Below are positions 52,617 to 64,000 of a stretch of DNA of 64,000 bases, piece after piece. Position 1 is the first letter of the stretch. Each line of letters opens with the position of its first letter. Position numbers and translations under genes: made by a program. This stretch comes from Thermomonas sp. (lineage in GTDB: Bacteria; Pseudomonadota; Gammaproteobacteria; Xanthomonadales; Xanthomonadaceae): assembly GCF_023953935.1 (NCBI RefSeq), contig NZ_JAMLIW010000004.1, forward strand, positions 124,001 through 188,000, read 5' to 3'. The notes beneath the pieces were generated by a model that did no database searches, was not told the DNA's origin, and saw only the letters and a list, made by a program, of their open reading frames with translations.

Positions 52617-53561
52617 ATGAAGCGCGCCGCGGGTGGAATCGAAGGGCTGGACAAGCGGAATCCGGGTGCAGGCACGGTCCCGGTGCTGTCGGATCTGATC
52701 GGCCTGCGCACTTTGAGCCGCAGCCGTGGCGGCGCCCGGCGCGGCAGTCACGGGGTGCAGGCGCTGGCTCCGTCGCTGCTGCTGGGGCGCGGGATGGAGT
52801 ACGCCGAATCCAGACGCTACGTTCCGGGCGATGATGCCCGGCTGATCGATTGGCGCGTGACAGCGCGCACCGGACGCCCGCATACCAAACTGTTCCAGGC
52901 CGAGCGCGAGCGGCTGACGCTGCTCGTTGCCGACACCGCGGCGGCGCTGTATTTCGGCACCCGGGTGCGATTCAAGTCGGTGCAGGCGGCGCGGGCGGCG
53001 GCACTGGCGGCCTGGCAAGCGGTGCGCGATGGCGACCGCGTCGCCGCGCTGCGCGGCAGTCTGCACGAAGCCCCGGTGCCGCCCGCCTCCGGGCCGCGCG
53101 GGGCGCTGCGGGTGCTGGATGCGTTGGTGCGCTGGTACCAGGCGCCGCCGGCGGAGGATGCGGGGCTGGCGTTGGCGCTGGACCATGCCCGGCGGCTGCT
53201 GCGCCCGGGTTCGCGGCTGCTGGTGCTGGCCGATGCCGCCAGCGTGGCCGCGGTTCCCGAGACCTTGTGGCCCGGCTTGGCCCGGCACAACGATGTTCAC
53301 GTGCTGCTGCTCACCGATCCGCTGGAGCGCCGCCCGCCGGTGGCGCGGCTGCCGTTTGCGCTGGCAGGCGGACGGCTGGAGCTCGGGCTGGACCAGGCCG
53401 GGGTGCGCCAGCGCTGGAAACAGGCGTTCGACGGACCGCTGGAGGCGGCGCTGGCCGGGCTGGCGCGGTTCGGGTTGGCGGCGGCGCCGTTGTCTTGCGA
53501 TCTCCCGGCAGAGGCCGTGCGCGACGTGTTGCATTGCCCACCCTCGCGGTGCACGGCGTGA
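52617..53561 (+). CDS. DUF58 domain protein
   Basis: A 314-residue protein. The DUF58 core is GRGMEYAESRRYVPGDDARLIDWRVTARTGRPHTKLFQAERE (about residues 60-105), which precedes a degenerate VWA-like fold (RLTLLVADTAAALYFG) to the C-terminus. DUF58 proteins always accompany MoxR and VWA genes and are thought to be cytoplasmic parts of a metal- or stress-related membrane assembly. Start 52617 follows an AG-poor leader; a GTG four codons upstream is possible. Confidence 0.82.
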   Translation: MKRAAGGIEGLDKRNPGAGTVPVLSDLIGLRTLSRSRGGARRGSHGVQALAPSLLLGRGMEYAESRRYVPGDDARLIDWRVTARTGRPHTKLFQAERERLTLLVADTAAALYFGTRVRFKSVQAARAAALAAWQAVRDGDRVAALRGSLHEAPVPPASGPRGALRVLDALVRWYQAPPAEDAGLALALDHARRLLRPGSRLLVLADAASVAAVPETLWPGLARHNDVHVLLLTDPLERRPPVARLPFALAGGRLELGLDQAGVRQRWKQAFDGPLEAALAGLARFGLAAAPLSCDLPAEAVRDVLHCPPSRCTA

Positions 53562-54010
53562 ACGCCCCGCTGCCGCTGCGCGATGTCGTCACCGGCGCGG
53601 CGCCCTCGTGGTGGCCGCCGGCGCCGGGCTGGTGGATGCTGGCAGGCGGCGTGCTCGTGGTCATGGCGTTGCTGGCGGGGTGGCGCTGGCGGCGGGCGCG
53701 ACGGCGTGCAGCATTGGCGCGGATTTTCGATGCCGCAGTCGCGGCCGCGAACACGCCGAGTGCGCGCGTTGCCGCTGTTTCCGAACTGCTGAGACGTGCT
53801 GCCCGCCGCATCGATCCACGCGCCGACCGCTTGCAGGGCGAAGACTGGCTGCGCTTTCTCGATGCCGGCATGTCCGAGCCTGCGTTCACCCGTGGCCCCG
53901 GCACATTGCTCGCGGACGGCGCATTCCGGCCCGACGTCGATCCGGCGGCGGCGCAGGCGCTGTGTGAGTGGGCGCGGACGCGCTATCTGGACTGGATGCG
54001 CCGGGCATGA
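53558..54010 (+). CDS. DUF4381-type membrane protein
   Basis: A 150-residue protein. The start is a GTG at 53558 (VNAPLPLRDVVTGAAPSWWPPAPGWWML) overlapping the DUF58 stop; a GTG three codons upstream is possible. One transmembrane helix (about residues 25-47) is followed by a basic helical cytoplasmic or periplasmic domain (RIFDAAVAAANTPSARVAAVSELLRRAARRID). The LPLRDVxTGAAPSWWPPAPGWWxL opening is the DUF4381 hallmark. It belongs to the MoxR-Bat operon; function unknown. Confidence 0.8.
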   Translation: MNAPLPLRDVVTGAAPSWWPPAPGWWMLAGGVLVVMALLAGWRWRRARRRAALARIFDAAVAAANTPSARVAAVSELLRRAARRIDPRADRLQGEDWLRFLDAGMSEPAFTRGPGTLLADGAFRPDVDPAAAQALCEWARTRYLDWMRRA

Positions 54011-55010
54011 ACCTGCTGCCACAAGCACTGGCATTCGATGGTTTTGCCTGGCCCTGGCTGCTGGCGGCGGCGCTCCTGCCTTTGCTGGCGTGGTGGCTGC
54101 TGCCGGCTGGGGCGAGCCGCGATCCGGCGCTGCGGGCACCGTGGTCGCAGCGGCTGCCGGAGGTGGCGGTTGGCGCCCGTGGACGCAGCGCGATGCGGCG
54201 ATTCCCGTGGCTGCTGCTGTGTGCCTGGCTGCTGCTGTGCGTGGCCGCCGCGAGGCCGCAGCGGCTCGGGCCGCCGGTGGCGCCACCGCAGGTCGGGCGC
54301 GACCTGATGCTGGGCCTGGACCTGTCCGCCAGCATGAGCGAGGAGGACATGGAACTGGGTGGGCGCAGCGTCGATCGTTTGACGGCGGCCAAGGCGGTGC
54401 TGGCGGATTTTCTGGACCGCCGCGAAGGCGACCGGATCGGGTTGATCGTGTTCGGTGATCGCGCCTACGCGCTGACCCCGCTGACTCTGGATCGCGACAG
54501 CGTGCGCCAGCAGCTCGACGACACCTGGCTGGGCCTGGCCGGGCGCGCCACCGCGCTGGGTGATGCGATTGGCCTTGCGACCAAGCGGCTGCAGGCACAG
54601 CCGGTCGGGCAGCGGGTCCTGATCCTGCTGACCGACGGCGTCAGCAATACCGGGGTCCTGGATCCGCAGCGCGCGGCGCGCATCGCCAGCGATGCCGGCG
54701 TGCGCATCTACACGATCGCCTTCGGTGGCAGCGGCAGTGCCGTCAGTCTGTTCGGGTTCCGTTTCGCGCTGGGCGGTGGCGAGGAGGTCGACGAAAGCGG
54801 GCTGCGCAAGATCGCCGATCTCACCGGCGGCCGCTTCTATCGTGCCCGCGCCACCGATGAGCTGGCCGGCATCTACTCGGAAATCAATCGACTCGAGCCG
54901 ATCAAGCGTGCGGGCCTGCCGCAGCGCCCGAAGATCGAACTTTATCCCTGGCCGCTGGGCTTCGCGCTGGGGCTGGGCCTGCTGGCGCTGGCGCTGCGGG
55001 GGCGAGGCCC

Positions 55011-55014
<4 letters not shown>
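54007..55014 (+). CDS. VWA-domain membrane protein (BatA-like)
   Basis: A 335-residue protein. Two N-terminal membrane helices (about residues 16-36 and 65-85) precede a VWA domain with a full MIDAS motif, DLSASMSEEDM, and TDGVSNTG later, then a C-terminal membrane helix (about 312-333). BatA-type proteins are Mg-dependent adhesion-like modules on the periplasmic side. Overlaps the previous gene by four bases and the next by four. Confidence 0.88.
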
Positions 55015-56899
<1,885 letters not shown>

Positions 56900-56903
<4 letters not shown>

Positions 56904-58552
56904 GGCGGGCATGGCAGGCCGGCCTGTGGCTGCTGCTGGCTTGGCTGGCACTGCCGGTGCAGGCTCAGGCGCAAACGCGGGCCTGGCTGGATCGCAGCGA
57001 AATTGCCTTCGGGGAAACCGTAGCGCTCAACATCGAAACCGACCAGTCGGTCGATGCCGTCGATTACGCGCCGCTGCAAAAGCAGTTCGACGTGGCCGGC
57101 CAGACCCTGCGCCGCAGCCTGGAATGGAACAACGGGCGCAGCCGTTCCCGGACCTTGCTTGCCGTGGGCCTGCGACCGCGAGCACCCGGCGTCCTCACCA
57201 TCCCGCCGCTGCGGGTGGGCACGGCGACCACCGAACCGCTGCGGCTGGTGGTTCGCCCGCCGGCCGCGCTGTCGGCGAACGCGGGTTCGGATCTGTTCGT
57301 CGAAACCGAGGTGGATGATGCCCGTCCCTACGTACAGCAATCGGTGGGGGTGACGGTTCGATTGAATTACGCCGTGCCCCTGCAATCGGGCGAACTGACC
57401 CAGGATCCGCCCGACAACGCCACGCTCCAGCAGATCGGCGAGGATCGGCGCTACACGCGCGAGCTCGATGGCCGCCGCTATCGCGTCGTCGAACGCCACT
57501 ACCTGCTGATCCCCGAGCGCAGCGGCACCCTGGTCATCCCGGGCGCGCGCTTCAGCGGCCTGCGCGACAGCGACATGTTCAGCTCCCTGTTCGGGGGCGG
57601 CGGTCGGCAGGACGTGTCGGTGGCCGCACCTGCGCGGCGGCTCGAAGTGCGCCCGATCCCGGCAACGGCTATCCAACCCTGGCTGCCGCTGCGTGGCCTG
57701 AGCCTGCGCTATCTGCGCAAGCCGGTACAGGTGCGTGCGGGTGAGGCGGTGCAGGTCGAAATCGGGATGACGGCCGATGGCGCCACCGACGTCCAGCTGC
57801 CGGCGCTGGAATTGGGGAATGTGGCGGGCGCGCAGATCTTCGCGGATCCGGCGCAAACCGACACCCGGATCGTCGACGGCAAGCTGCAGGCGAGCGTACG
57901 CCGGGTGTTTTCGCTGGTCCCAAACCGGGGCGGACGGCTCACGGTTCCCGGGCCAAGCGTGGTCTGGTGGGATGCGACCGTCGGCAAGGCGCGGACGACG
58001 CAGTTGCCGCCGCTGCTGCTGGAGGTGGCGCCCGGCAACGTGGCGATGGCGCCCGCAGCGAGTGGCCCGAACGCGACGGCCTCCCCCGTGCTGGCGACGG
58101 CTGACGAAACGCCGCCCTCTTCGGATCGCTTCTGGCCGCCGAACCCGCGGACGGTGGCGGCGGGCGTGGCTGGAGCCCTGCTGCTGGCGGTGTTGGGTGG
58201 CTTGCTCTGGCGTCGCCGCGCCGCGCACCACGCGGTTGTGGATAGGGATGCATCGGAGCCACCGGCGCCGACGTCGCTGTCCAGAGCCTTGGCCAACGGC
58301 GATTTCGCGAAAATTTCCCTCGCCCTGACCCGGCAGGCCGGGCTGGCGGCGGACGATCTGGAAGCAGTCGTTGCGCGGCTGGATGAGCAGGCGCAGCGCG
58401 ATGCGGTCGTGCTGTTGCAGTCTGCGCAATGGGGCGGCGGCAGTGCCATCGAGGCGCGCAAGGCGCTGCGGGCGGCGTTTGCCGGCGGCGCGCGCTGGAA
58501 GGATTCGGCGCCCAAGGCCGCCGAATTGTTGCCACCGCTGTACCCAATGTGA
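56900..58552 (+). CDS. BatD-family protein
   Basis: A 550-residue exported membrane protein. A signal peptide (residues 1-25, WQAGLWLLLAWLALPVQAQAQ) is followed by several beta-sandwich domains (AWLDRSEIAFGETVALNIET, LLAVGLRPRAPGVLTIPPLRVG, GTLVIPGARFSGL), a membrane helix (about 415-437) and a cytoplasmic helical tail. BatD proteins accompany BatABC in the aerotolerance/MoxR operons. The last gene of the operon, it overlaps the polyQ gene by four bases. Confidence 0.85.
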
Positions 58553-58601
58553 TCCCGTGCGTTTGTTAAGCTCGCCACCTTGACCGGAGCGAGGCAGTTC
58601 G

Positions 58602-59909
58602 ATGGCTGAAGGCAAACGCGGCAAGCTGGCGCTGCACTGGAAGATGCTGATCGGCTTCCTCGCCGGCCTCGGCCTCGGGTTGCTTGCGCACTACGTGTCG
58701 GGTGCGGACGCGGCCTGGGTGGAGAACCTGACCGAGTACGTCACCCAGCCGATCGGCACACTGTTCCTGCGGCTGATCTTCATGCTGGTGATCCCGCTGC
58801 TGTTCTCGGCGCTGATCATCGGCGTGGCGGAAATGGGCGACGTGCGCTCGCTCGGGCGGATCGGCTGGAAGACTCTGGGCTACACCATCCTCGCCTCCGG
58901 GATCGCGGTGGTGCTTGGTTTGGCGCTGGTCAACTGGCTGCATCCCGGTGGCGGCGTCGACCCCGAGGTGGCGCGCTCGATGCTGGCGCAAAGCGCCGAG
59001 CGCGCGCAGGCGATCGTCAGCGGTGCCGGCACCCAGCCCAAGGGGCTGGACCTGCTGCTGGGCATCGTGCCCGACAACGTGGTGGCGGCGGCGGCCAACA
59101 ACACCATTCTGGCAGTGATGTTCTTCGCGCTGATGCTCGGCATCGGGCTGGTGCTGGTGCGCACCGAGGCCACCGCGGCGCTGCTGCGCGGCATCCAGGG
59201 CCTGTTCGAAGTCTCGATGAAGTTGATCGAGCTGGTCATCTCGCTGGCGCCTTACGCGGTGTTCTGCTTCATGTTCAACCTCGCCGCATTGTTCGGCTGG
59301 GACCTGCTGCGCTCGCTGGGGGCCTACGTCGGGGTGGTGGTGCTGGCGCTGACGATCCACCTGGTCGTGGTGTATTCGCTGATGCTGCGTTTCCTCGGCG
59401 GCTGGTCGCCGCGCAAGTTCTTCCGCGGCGTGCAGGAAGCCATGGTGATGGCGTTTTCCACCGCCTCCAGCAACGCCACCCTGCCGGTGTCGCTGCAGGT
59501 GGCCGAAGAGCAGCTGAAATTGCCACGCCGGATCTCGCGCTTCGTGCTGACCGTGGGCGCCACCGCCAACCAGAACGGCACCGCGCTGTTCGAGGGCGTG
59601 ACGGTGCTGTTTCTGGCGCAGTTCTTTGGCGTCAGCCTCGACTTGCAGCAGCAGTTGACGGTGATGTTCGTGTGCATCCTCGGCGGTATCGGCACCGCCG
59701 GCGTGCCGGCTGGTTCGCTGCCGGTGATCGCGCTGATCTGCGGCATGGTCGGGGTGCCGCCGGAGGGCATCGGTTTGATCCTCGGCGTGGACCGCTTCCT
59801 CGACATGTGCCGCACCACCTTGAACGTCACCGGCGATTTGATGCTGGCGGCGGTGGTCTCCAGGGGCGAGGCGCCTGATGGCGATGAGGCGGTGCCGGCA
59901 GCGGCTTGA
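58602..59909 (+). CDS. dicarboxylate/amino acid:cation symporter
   Basis: A 435-residue SLC1/DAACS-family importer with about eight membrane helices and two re-entrant hairpins. Hallmarks are FSTASSNATLPVSL (serine-rich HP1), VGATANQNGTALFEGVTVLFLAQ (the NMDGT-like Na-binding motif, here NQNGT) and GGIGTAGVPAGSLPVIALICGMVGVPPEGIGLILGVDRFLDMCRTTLNVTGD. It takes up C4-dicarboxylates, glutamate or aspartate with Na or H; GltP- and DctA-like subtypes cannot be separated here. Confidence 0.9.
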   Translation: MAEGKRGKLALHWKMLIGFLAGLGLGLLAHYVSGADAAWVENLTEYVTQPIGTLFLRLIFMLVIPLLFSALIIGVAEMGDVRSLGRIGWKTLGYTILASGIAVVLGLALVNWLHPGGGVDPEVARSMLAQSAERAQAIVSGAGTQPKGLDLLLGIVPDNVVAAAANNTILAVMFFALMLGIGLVLVRTEATAALLRGIQGLFEVSMKLIELVISLAPYAVFCFMFNLAALFGWDLLRSLGAYVGVVVLALTIHLVVVYSLMLRFLGGWSPRKFFRGVQEAMVMAFSTASSNATLPVSLQVAEEQLKLPRRISRFVLTVGATANQNGTALFEGVTVLFLAQFFGVSLDLQQQLTVMFVCILGGIGTAGVPAGSLPVIALICGMVGVPPEGIGLILGVDRFLDMCRTTLNVTGDLMLAAVVSRGEAPDGDEAVPAAA

Positions 59910-59957
59910 GAGCGATCCAGAAAACGGCAGGGAGATCGCCGAAGCTGGCGATAGTCG

Positions 59958-60353
59958 TCAAGCCGCCGCCAGCGGCTTGGCGGTGTCCGGAAACGCCTTC
60001 AGCAACTTGCCGTCCATCGTGATGAGGCGCGTCCCCAGCATTTCCGCCAGCGCGATGAATTCACAGTCATAAGCCGAACAGCCGCTGCCCCGAACCAGTT
60101 CCAGCACGCGACGTGAATCCAGCTCGTGCTCGGCGCCATCGAGAAGGGATTCCGCCTCGCGTTGGATGGCAAGGGCGTGTTCGAATGTCAGCGTCCCGCG
60201 GGGCAGGAAGCCGGCCAGGATGTCGCGGAATTCGCTGCGCCACAGGATCGGCGCGTGCCAATCCGGATCGCTTTCCAGCAGCCGTTCTGCAGCGGTGGTG
60301 AACTCCCCCGGCAGGTACAGGTAGGCCAGCACGTTGGAATCCACCACGATCAT
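59958..60353 (-). CDS. PIN-domain toxin, VapC/FitB-like
   Basis: A 131-residue endoribonuclease-type toxin. The PIN acidic residues are visible at [17 protein letters not shown] (Asp5), [15 protein letters not shown] (Glu), and [30 protein letters not shown] (Asp and Asp). PIN toxins cleave tRNA or other RNAs and are held in check by the paired antitoxin. It overlaps the antitoxin stop by four bases, so translation is coupled. Confidence 0.88.
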   Translation of the reverse strand: MIVVDSNVLAYLYLPGEFTTAAERLLESDPDWHAPILWRSEFRDILAGFLPRGTLTFEHALAIQREAESLLDGAEHELDSRRVLELVRGSGCSAYDCEFIALAEMLGTRLITMDGKLLKAFPDTAKPLAAA

Positions 60354-60595
60354 GCGCGGCCTTGGCGCTTCATGGTATCGATGGCGTCTGCGCCGAATCC
60401 GCCCGCCTGCACGCCGGCTCGCAGCGCCCGCGCCCGCGCCAGCCGCTCTCTGGGGGCGAGCTTGCCGGGAGTCAGCACCGTTTCCAGGCAGACGATGGCC
60501 TCGCTGTTCAGGCTGCGCCGGTTCAGCGCGGCAGTGGCCTTGAGCTGCTCGTAGACCGCATCGGGGATGTTCTTCAAGGTGAGGGTTGTGGGCAT
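60350..60595 (-). CDS. FitA-like ribbon-helix-helix antitoxin
   Basis: An 81-residue protein. The N-terminal ribbon-helix-helix is [20 protein letters not shown] with [15 protein letters not shown], and the C-terminal tail ([21 protein letters not shown]) would wrap the toxin. It represses its own operon through the inverted repeat at 60626-60644. Confidence 0.85.
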   Translation of the reverse strand: MPTTLTLKNIPDAVYEQLKATAALNRRSLNSEAIVCLETVLTPGKLAPRERLARARALRAGVQAGGFGADAIDTMKRQGRA

Positions 60596-60621
60596 GGGGG
60601 CGGCTCCATTCGGATGGAACC

Positions 60622-60651
60622 ATACTACAACCGTTTTGGTTGTATTGTGAA
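60622..60651 (-). promoter_or_regulatory. promoter and operator of the toxin-antitoxin operon
   Basis: On the minus strand TTCACA (60646-60651), an 18-bp spacer and TAGTAT (60622-60627). Between them lies the perfect inverted repeat TACAACC-GTTTT-GGTTGTA at 60626-60644, which covers the spacer and the edge of the -10. A dimer of RHH dimers would fit it and block RNA polymerase. Confidence 0.7.
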
Positions 60652-60856
60652 TGGAAGGCCGCGAGGCAGGGTGGATGATGGTCTGCATGCACACAGACTG
60701 CCAGCTGCCGGTTTGCGGCACAGTCGGCGTTTGCCTTGCTGGTTGACCGGATTTTTCCCGCTGGAGCGTGGGCGGCTGCCTGAATGTTGGCTTGCTGGCC
60801 CCCTCGGCCGGCATGGCGTGGGACAATGCGCGTTCTCCCTCGTTTCGCCTCTCGCC

Positions 60857-62842
60857 ATGCCCGCGCCGACCCGCCGTGACCTTGCCAACGCCATCCGTTT
60901 CCTTGCCATCGACGCGGTGCAGGCCGCCAACTCCGGGCATCCGGGCATGCCGATGGGCATGGCCGACATTGCCGAGGTGCTGTGGAACGATTACCTGAAG
61001 TGCCATCCGGGGAATCCGCACTGGGTCGACCGCGACCGCTTCGTGCTGTCCAACGGCCACGGCTCGATGTTGCAATATGCGCTGCTGCACCTGAGCGGCT
61101 ACGCGGTCTCGATCGAGGATCTCAAGTCCTTCCGCCAGCTCGGCAGCAAGACCGCCGGCCATCCGGAAAATCATGTCTGTCCGGGCGTTGAAACGACCAC
61201 CGGCCCGCTGGGGCAGGGGTTGGCCAATGCGGTCGGTTTCGCGCTGGCGGAAAAGCTGCTGGCGCAGCGCTTCAATCGCGACGGTCACGCCATCGTCGAC
61301 CACCGCACCTGGGTGTTCCTTGGCGACGGCTGCCTGATGGAAGGCATCAGCCACGAGGCCGCCTCGCTGGCGGGCACCCTCGGCCTGCACAAGTTGATCG
61401 CATTCTGGGACGACAACCACATCAGCATCGACGGCGACACCGCAGGCTGGTTCACCGATGACACCCCCAAGCGCTTCGAGGCCTACGGCTGGAACGTGAT
61501 CCGCGGCGTCGACGGGCACGACGCCGACGCGATCAAGGCGGCGACCGAATCGGCGCTGGCCTGCGCGGACCGGCCGACCCTGATCTGCTGCCGCACCACC
61601 ATTGGCTTCGGCTCGCCGGCCAAGGCCGGCAAGGAATCCAGCCACGGCGCGCCGCTGGGCAAGGACGAGGTTGCGGCTACCCGCGCCGCGCTGCATTGGC
61701 CCTACGCCGAATTCGAGATTCCGCGCACGATCTATGACGGCTGGCGCGCGCGCGACCGCGCTGCGCTGGAGACCGACTGGGACGAGCGCTTTGCCGCCTA
61801 TGCGGTCGCGTTCCCTGAACTGGCCGCCGAGTTCGTGCGACGCATGTCCGGTGACTTGCCGGCCGGTTTTGCCGCCGCGGCCGATGCCTTCATCGCCAAG
61901 TTGCAGCAGGACGGCCCGAACATCGCCAGCCGCAAGGCCTCGCAGAACACCATCGAAGCGTTCGCGCCGCTGTTGCCGGAATTGATCGGCGCCTCGGCTG
62001 ATCTTGCGCATTCCAACCTGACCTTGTGGAAGGCCAGCAAGCCGGTGACGTCGGATGATCCGGGCGCCAACTACATCCACTCCGGCGTGCGCGAATTCGG
62101 CATGACTGCGATGAGCAACGGGCTGGCGCTGCACGGCGGCTTCCTGCCGTTCGATGCCACCTTCCTGGTGTTCTCCGACTACGCTCGCAACGCGGTGCGC
62201 ATGAGCGCGCTGATGGGCGCGCACGCCATCCACGTCTATACCCACGATTCGATCGGCCTTGGCGAAGACGGCCCGACCCACCAGCCGGTCGAGCACATGG
62301 CGTCGTTGCGCTATATCCCGAACAACGACCTCTGGCGTCCCTGCGATGCGGTGGAATCGGCGCTGGCGTGGAAGGCCGCGATCGAACGCAAGGACGGCCC
62401 GTCCTGCCTCGTGTTCAGCCGCCAGAACCTGCCGCACCAGCCGCGCAGCGACGCGCAAGTGGCAGCGATTGCGCGCGGCGGCTATGTGCTGAAGGACAGT
62501 GTCGGCGCGCCCGAAGTCATCCTGATTGCGACCGGCAGCGAAGTCGGATTGGCAATGCAGGCGGCGGCGCAGTTGGGCGATGGCGTTCGGGTGGTGTCGA
62601 TGCCTTGCGTGGAGGTGTTCGAGCGCCAGGACGCCAGCTATCGTGAAGCCGTGCTGCCGAAGGCCTGCCGCAATCGGGTGGCGGTCGAGGCCGGCGTCAC
62701 GGGATTCTGGGGCAAGTACGTCGGGCTGGATGGTGCAGTGATCGGGATCGACAGCTTCGGCGCCAGCGCGCCGGCGGAAGCGCTGTTCGCGCATTTCGGC
62801 ATCACGCTGGAAAAATTGATCGAAGTCATTCACGGCCTGTAG
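60857..62842 (+). CDS. tkt: transketolase
   Basis: A 661-residue thiamine-diphosphate enzyme of the pentose-phosphate pathway. Start at 60857 ([21 protein letters not shown]). ThDP-binding motifs are [29 protein letters not shown] and [18 protein letters not shown] with the N in DDNHISIDG. The second half shows [42 protein letters not shown] and the C-terminal domain. Full length for the family. No confident promoter found in the 260-bp gap upstream. Confidence 0.95.
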   Translation: MPAPTRRDLANAIRFLAIDAVQAANSGHPGMPMGMADIAEVLWNDYLKCHPGNPHWVDRDRFVLSNGHGSMLQYALLHLSGYAVSIEDLKSFRQLGSKTAGHPENHVCPGVETTTGPLGQGLANAVGFALAEKLLAQRFNRDGHAIVDHRTWVFLGDGCLMEGISHEAASLAGTLGLHKLIAFWDDNHISIDGDTAGWFTDDTPKRFEAYGWNVIRGVDGHDADAIKAATESALACADRPTLICCRTTIGFGSPAKAGKESSHGAPLGKDEVAATRAALHWPYAEFEIPRTIYDGWRARDRAALETDWDERFAAYAVAFPELAAEFVRRMSGDLPAGFAAAADAFIAKLQQDGPNIASRKASQNTIEAFAPLLPELIGASADLAHSNLTLWKASKPVTSDDPGANYIHSGVREFGMTAMSNGLALHGGFLPFDATFLVFSDYARNAVRMSALMGAHAIHVYTHDSIGLGEDGPTHQPVEHMASLRYIPNNDLWRPCDAVESALAWKAAIERKDGPSCLVFSRQNLPHQPRSDAQVAAIARGGYVLKDSVGAPEVILIATGSEVGLAMQAAAQLGDGVRVVSMPCVEVFERQDASYREAVLPKACRNRVAVEAGVTGFWGKYVGLDGAVIGIDSFGASAPAEALFAHFGITLEKLIEVIHGL

Positions 62843-62863
62843 CGGAGCGATACCCTTGCGCTC

Positions 62864-63301
62864 ATGACGGCCATGCGCGCACCGCGCTTTCTGCACTGGA
62901 TGACCCGCCTGGCGCTGGTGGCGGTTCTGCTGCTGGCGGTGATGCCGACCCTCAGCCGCTGGCTGGACAGCCGCCATGTGGCTCCGGCGGAAGTCGCGAT
63001 GGCGATGTGCACCGGTGCCGGCATGACGATGCTTTCGGGACACCGCGGCCATGCGCCTGCACCTGACGCAGCATCCATGTCGCATCCGGAGCCGAGTCCG
63101 ATGCCGATGGGCGGCATGCACGATGGCGATGTCTGCGCCTATTGCCCGTTGCTGACCTCGCTGCTGCCGGTGCTGCTGGTGCTGGCGCTGGTTCTGCCGC
63201 CATTGCGGCGCATTCGCCTGCCGTCCTGGGCCACGCCTGCGCAGGCCGCGCAGCCGTGTTTGTCGGGATTGGGAGCACGCGGACCACCGATCCTGCTCTG
63301 A
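62864..63301 (+). CDS. DUF2946 family protein
   Basis: A 145-residue protein. An N-terminal membrane segment (LALVAVLLLAVMPTLSRWL, about 16-33) is followed by a Met/His-rich loop (SGHRGHAPAPDAASMSHPEPSPMPMGGMHDGD), the DUF2946 CAYCPLL motif and a second membrane helix (LPVLLVLALVLPPLRRI). Met/His-rich and CxxC features suggest copper binding. DUF2946 genes typically precede a TonB-dependent copper receptor, as here. Confidence 0.82.
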   Translation: MTAMRAPRFLHWMTRLALVAVLLLAVMPTLSRWLDSRHVAPAEVAMAMCTGAGMTMLSGHRGHAPAPDAASMSHPEPSPMPMGGMHDGDVCAYCPLLTSLLPVLLVLALVLPPLRRIRLPSWATPAQAAQPCLSGLGARGPPILL

Positions 63302-63355
63302 ACCACGCACCTGCCCGCGGGGCCTTGCCCCGCCCATCGTGCTTTGGAGAATCTC

Positions 63356-64000
63356 ATGTCCGTATTTGCCTGTGCGACGGGTGTGCCGTCGCGTCGCGCG
63401 CTTGCCTGCGCGCTGGCCGCCGCGTTGCTGCCGAATCTTGCCCTTGCCATTGAAGAGACTGATGGAGACAAGCCCGTCACCCGCCTCGAAAGCGTGGTCG
63501 TGATCGGCACACCGGTTCAGCCGCTCACCTTCGAAACCGATCCAAAGCTGCCGCGCCAACCGGTTCCGGCCAGCGACGGCGCGGATTACCTGAAAACCAT
63601 CCCCGGGTTCTCCGCGTTGCGCAACGGCGGCACCAACGGTGATCCGGTGCTGCGCGGGATGTTTGGCTCGCGCCTGAGCCTGTTGACCAGCGACGCCAGC
63701 ATGCCTGGTGCCTGCCCGTCGCGGATGGACAATGCGATGTCCTACATCGCGCCGGAAACCTTTGACACGCTGGTGGTGGTGAAAGGCCCGCAAACCGTGC
63801 GCTGGGGGCCGGTTGGCTCGGCCGGCACGGTGCGCTTCACCCGCGAGGTGCCGCGTTTCGACAGCATGGGGTTGCGCGCGCAGGGCAGCCTGCTGGGTGG
63901 CAGCTTCGGCCGCAACGATCAAGTGCTGGAACTGGTGGCCGGCGCGCCGAAAGGCTACGTGCGGCTGGGTGCCAACCGTTCGGAATCCGGCGATTATCGT
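63356..64000 (+). CDS. TonB-dependent copper receptor, N-terminal part (3' truncated)
   Basis: 215 residues before the window ends. A signal peptide (residues 1-32), a TonB-box-like segment (RLESVVVIGTPV) and the plug domain (DGADYLKTIPGFSALRNGGTNGDPVLRGMFGSRLSLLTSDASMPGACPSRMDNAMSYI) are complete; the beta-barrel has just begun. The plug with DxxMPGACPSRMDxxxSYI is the OprC/TonB-copper-receptor hallmark. It would import copper or a copper complex across the outer membrane; together with the DUF2946 gene upstream it forms a copper module. Confidence 0.85.
   Translation, partial: MSVFACATGVPSRRALACALAAALLPNLALAIEETDGDKPVTRLESVVVIGTPVQPLTFETDPKLPRQPVPASDGADYLKTIPGFSALRNGGTNGDPVLRGMFGSRLSLLTSDASMPGACPSRMDNAMSYIAPETFDTLVVVKGPQTVRWGPVGSAGTVRFTREVPRFDSMGLRAQGSLLGGSFGRNDQVLELVAGAPKGYVRLGANRSESGDYR

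Noticed and set aside
60350..63922. A 1190-codon open frame on the minus strand opposite transketolase
   Set aside because: Only its last 81 codons are real (the antitoxin). The rest is antisense to transketolase and its neighbours and has the His/Arg/Gln-rich composition of a GC-rich shadow frame.

Overview
The window is GC-rich, densely packed chromosomal DNA from a gammaproteobacterium. Gene content and order point to the Xanthomonadaceae/Lysobacteraceae (Lysobacter, Thermomonas, Luteimonas or a relative). The markers are rpoZ-spoT-ridA-recG, ponA divergent from pilMNOPQ, a zinc-free L31 next to citrate synthase, a split B12-dependent ribonucleotide reductase, and a DUF2946 plus TonB copper-receptor pair. 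This assignment comes from recognising proteins and synteny, not from a database search. No rRNA, tRNA, CRISPR array, prophage or insertion sequence was seen.

Layout. 1-1324: two EamA/DMT exporters. 1335-8284: a five-gene minus-strand export operon (small membrane protein, HlyD-type adaptor, ABC ATPase, two FtsX/MacB-type permeases), divergent from a DesK/NarL-type kinase-regulator pair. 8306-11814: HAD phosphatase, a yqjDEK-like envelope trio and a DegP/DegQ protease. 12021-16246: four consecutive secreted proteins (thermolysin-propeptide-like, a protein with a duplicated Cys-containing C-terminal motif, an LGFP-repeat protein, a small secreted protein), divergent from a CadC-like membrane regulator with TPRs. 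18641-22539: class II ribonucleotide reductase split into nrdJa and nrdJb, with a lysine-rich histone-H1-like gene between them and a NrdR-box-like palindrome at the promoter. 22521-26469: xthA, queG, an aldehyde dehydrogenase and a gamma-carbonic anhydrase; the last three carry six single-base indels within 1.7 kb, which look like sequence errors. 26495-31761: rpoZ, spoT, ridA, recG.

31792-40589 is the most distinctive region. A BigR/SqrR-type persulfide-sensing repressor is divergent from a seven-gene operon: type I sulfide:quinone oxidoreductase, a DUF2892 membrane protein, an RND adaptor and pump, an OsmC protein, a lipoprotein-like DUF442 phosphatase/sulfurtransferase-type protein, and a second FAD oxidoreductase. 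The divergent promoters interlock over one inverted repeat, and a pair of REP palindromes sits in frame inside the RND pump gene. I read it as a sulfide/persulfide oxidation-plus-efflux module; the transported substrate is unknown.

40686-46042: rpmE2 (L31B), gltA, a conserved hypothetical gene, ponA. 46283-51267: the type IV pilus assembly operon pilMNOPQ. 51608-58552: a MoxR-DUF58-DUF4381-VWA-VWA/TPR-BatD operon of the Bat type, in which the VWA/TPR protein carries 85 consecutive glutamines encoded largely by 35 perfect CAACAG hexamers. 58602-64000: dicarboxylate symporter, a FitAB-like toxin-antitoxin pair with its operator, transketolase, and the start of a copper-related DUF2946/TonB-receptor pair that runs off the window.
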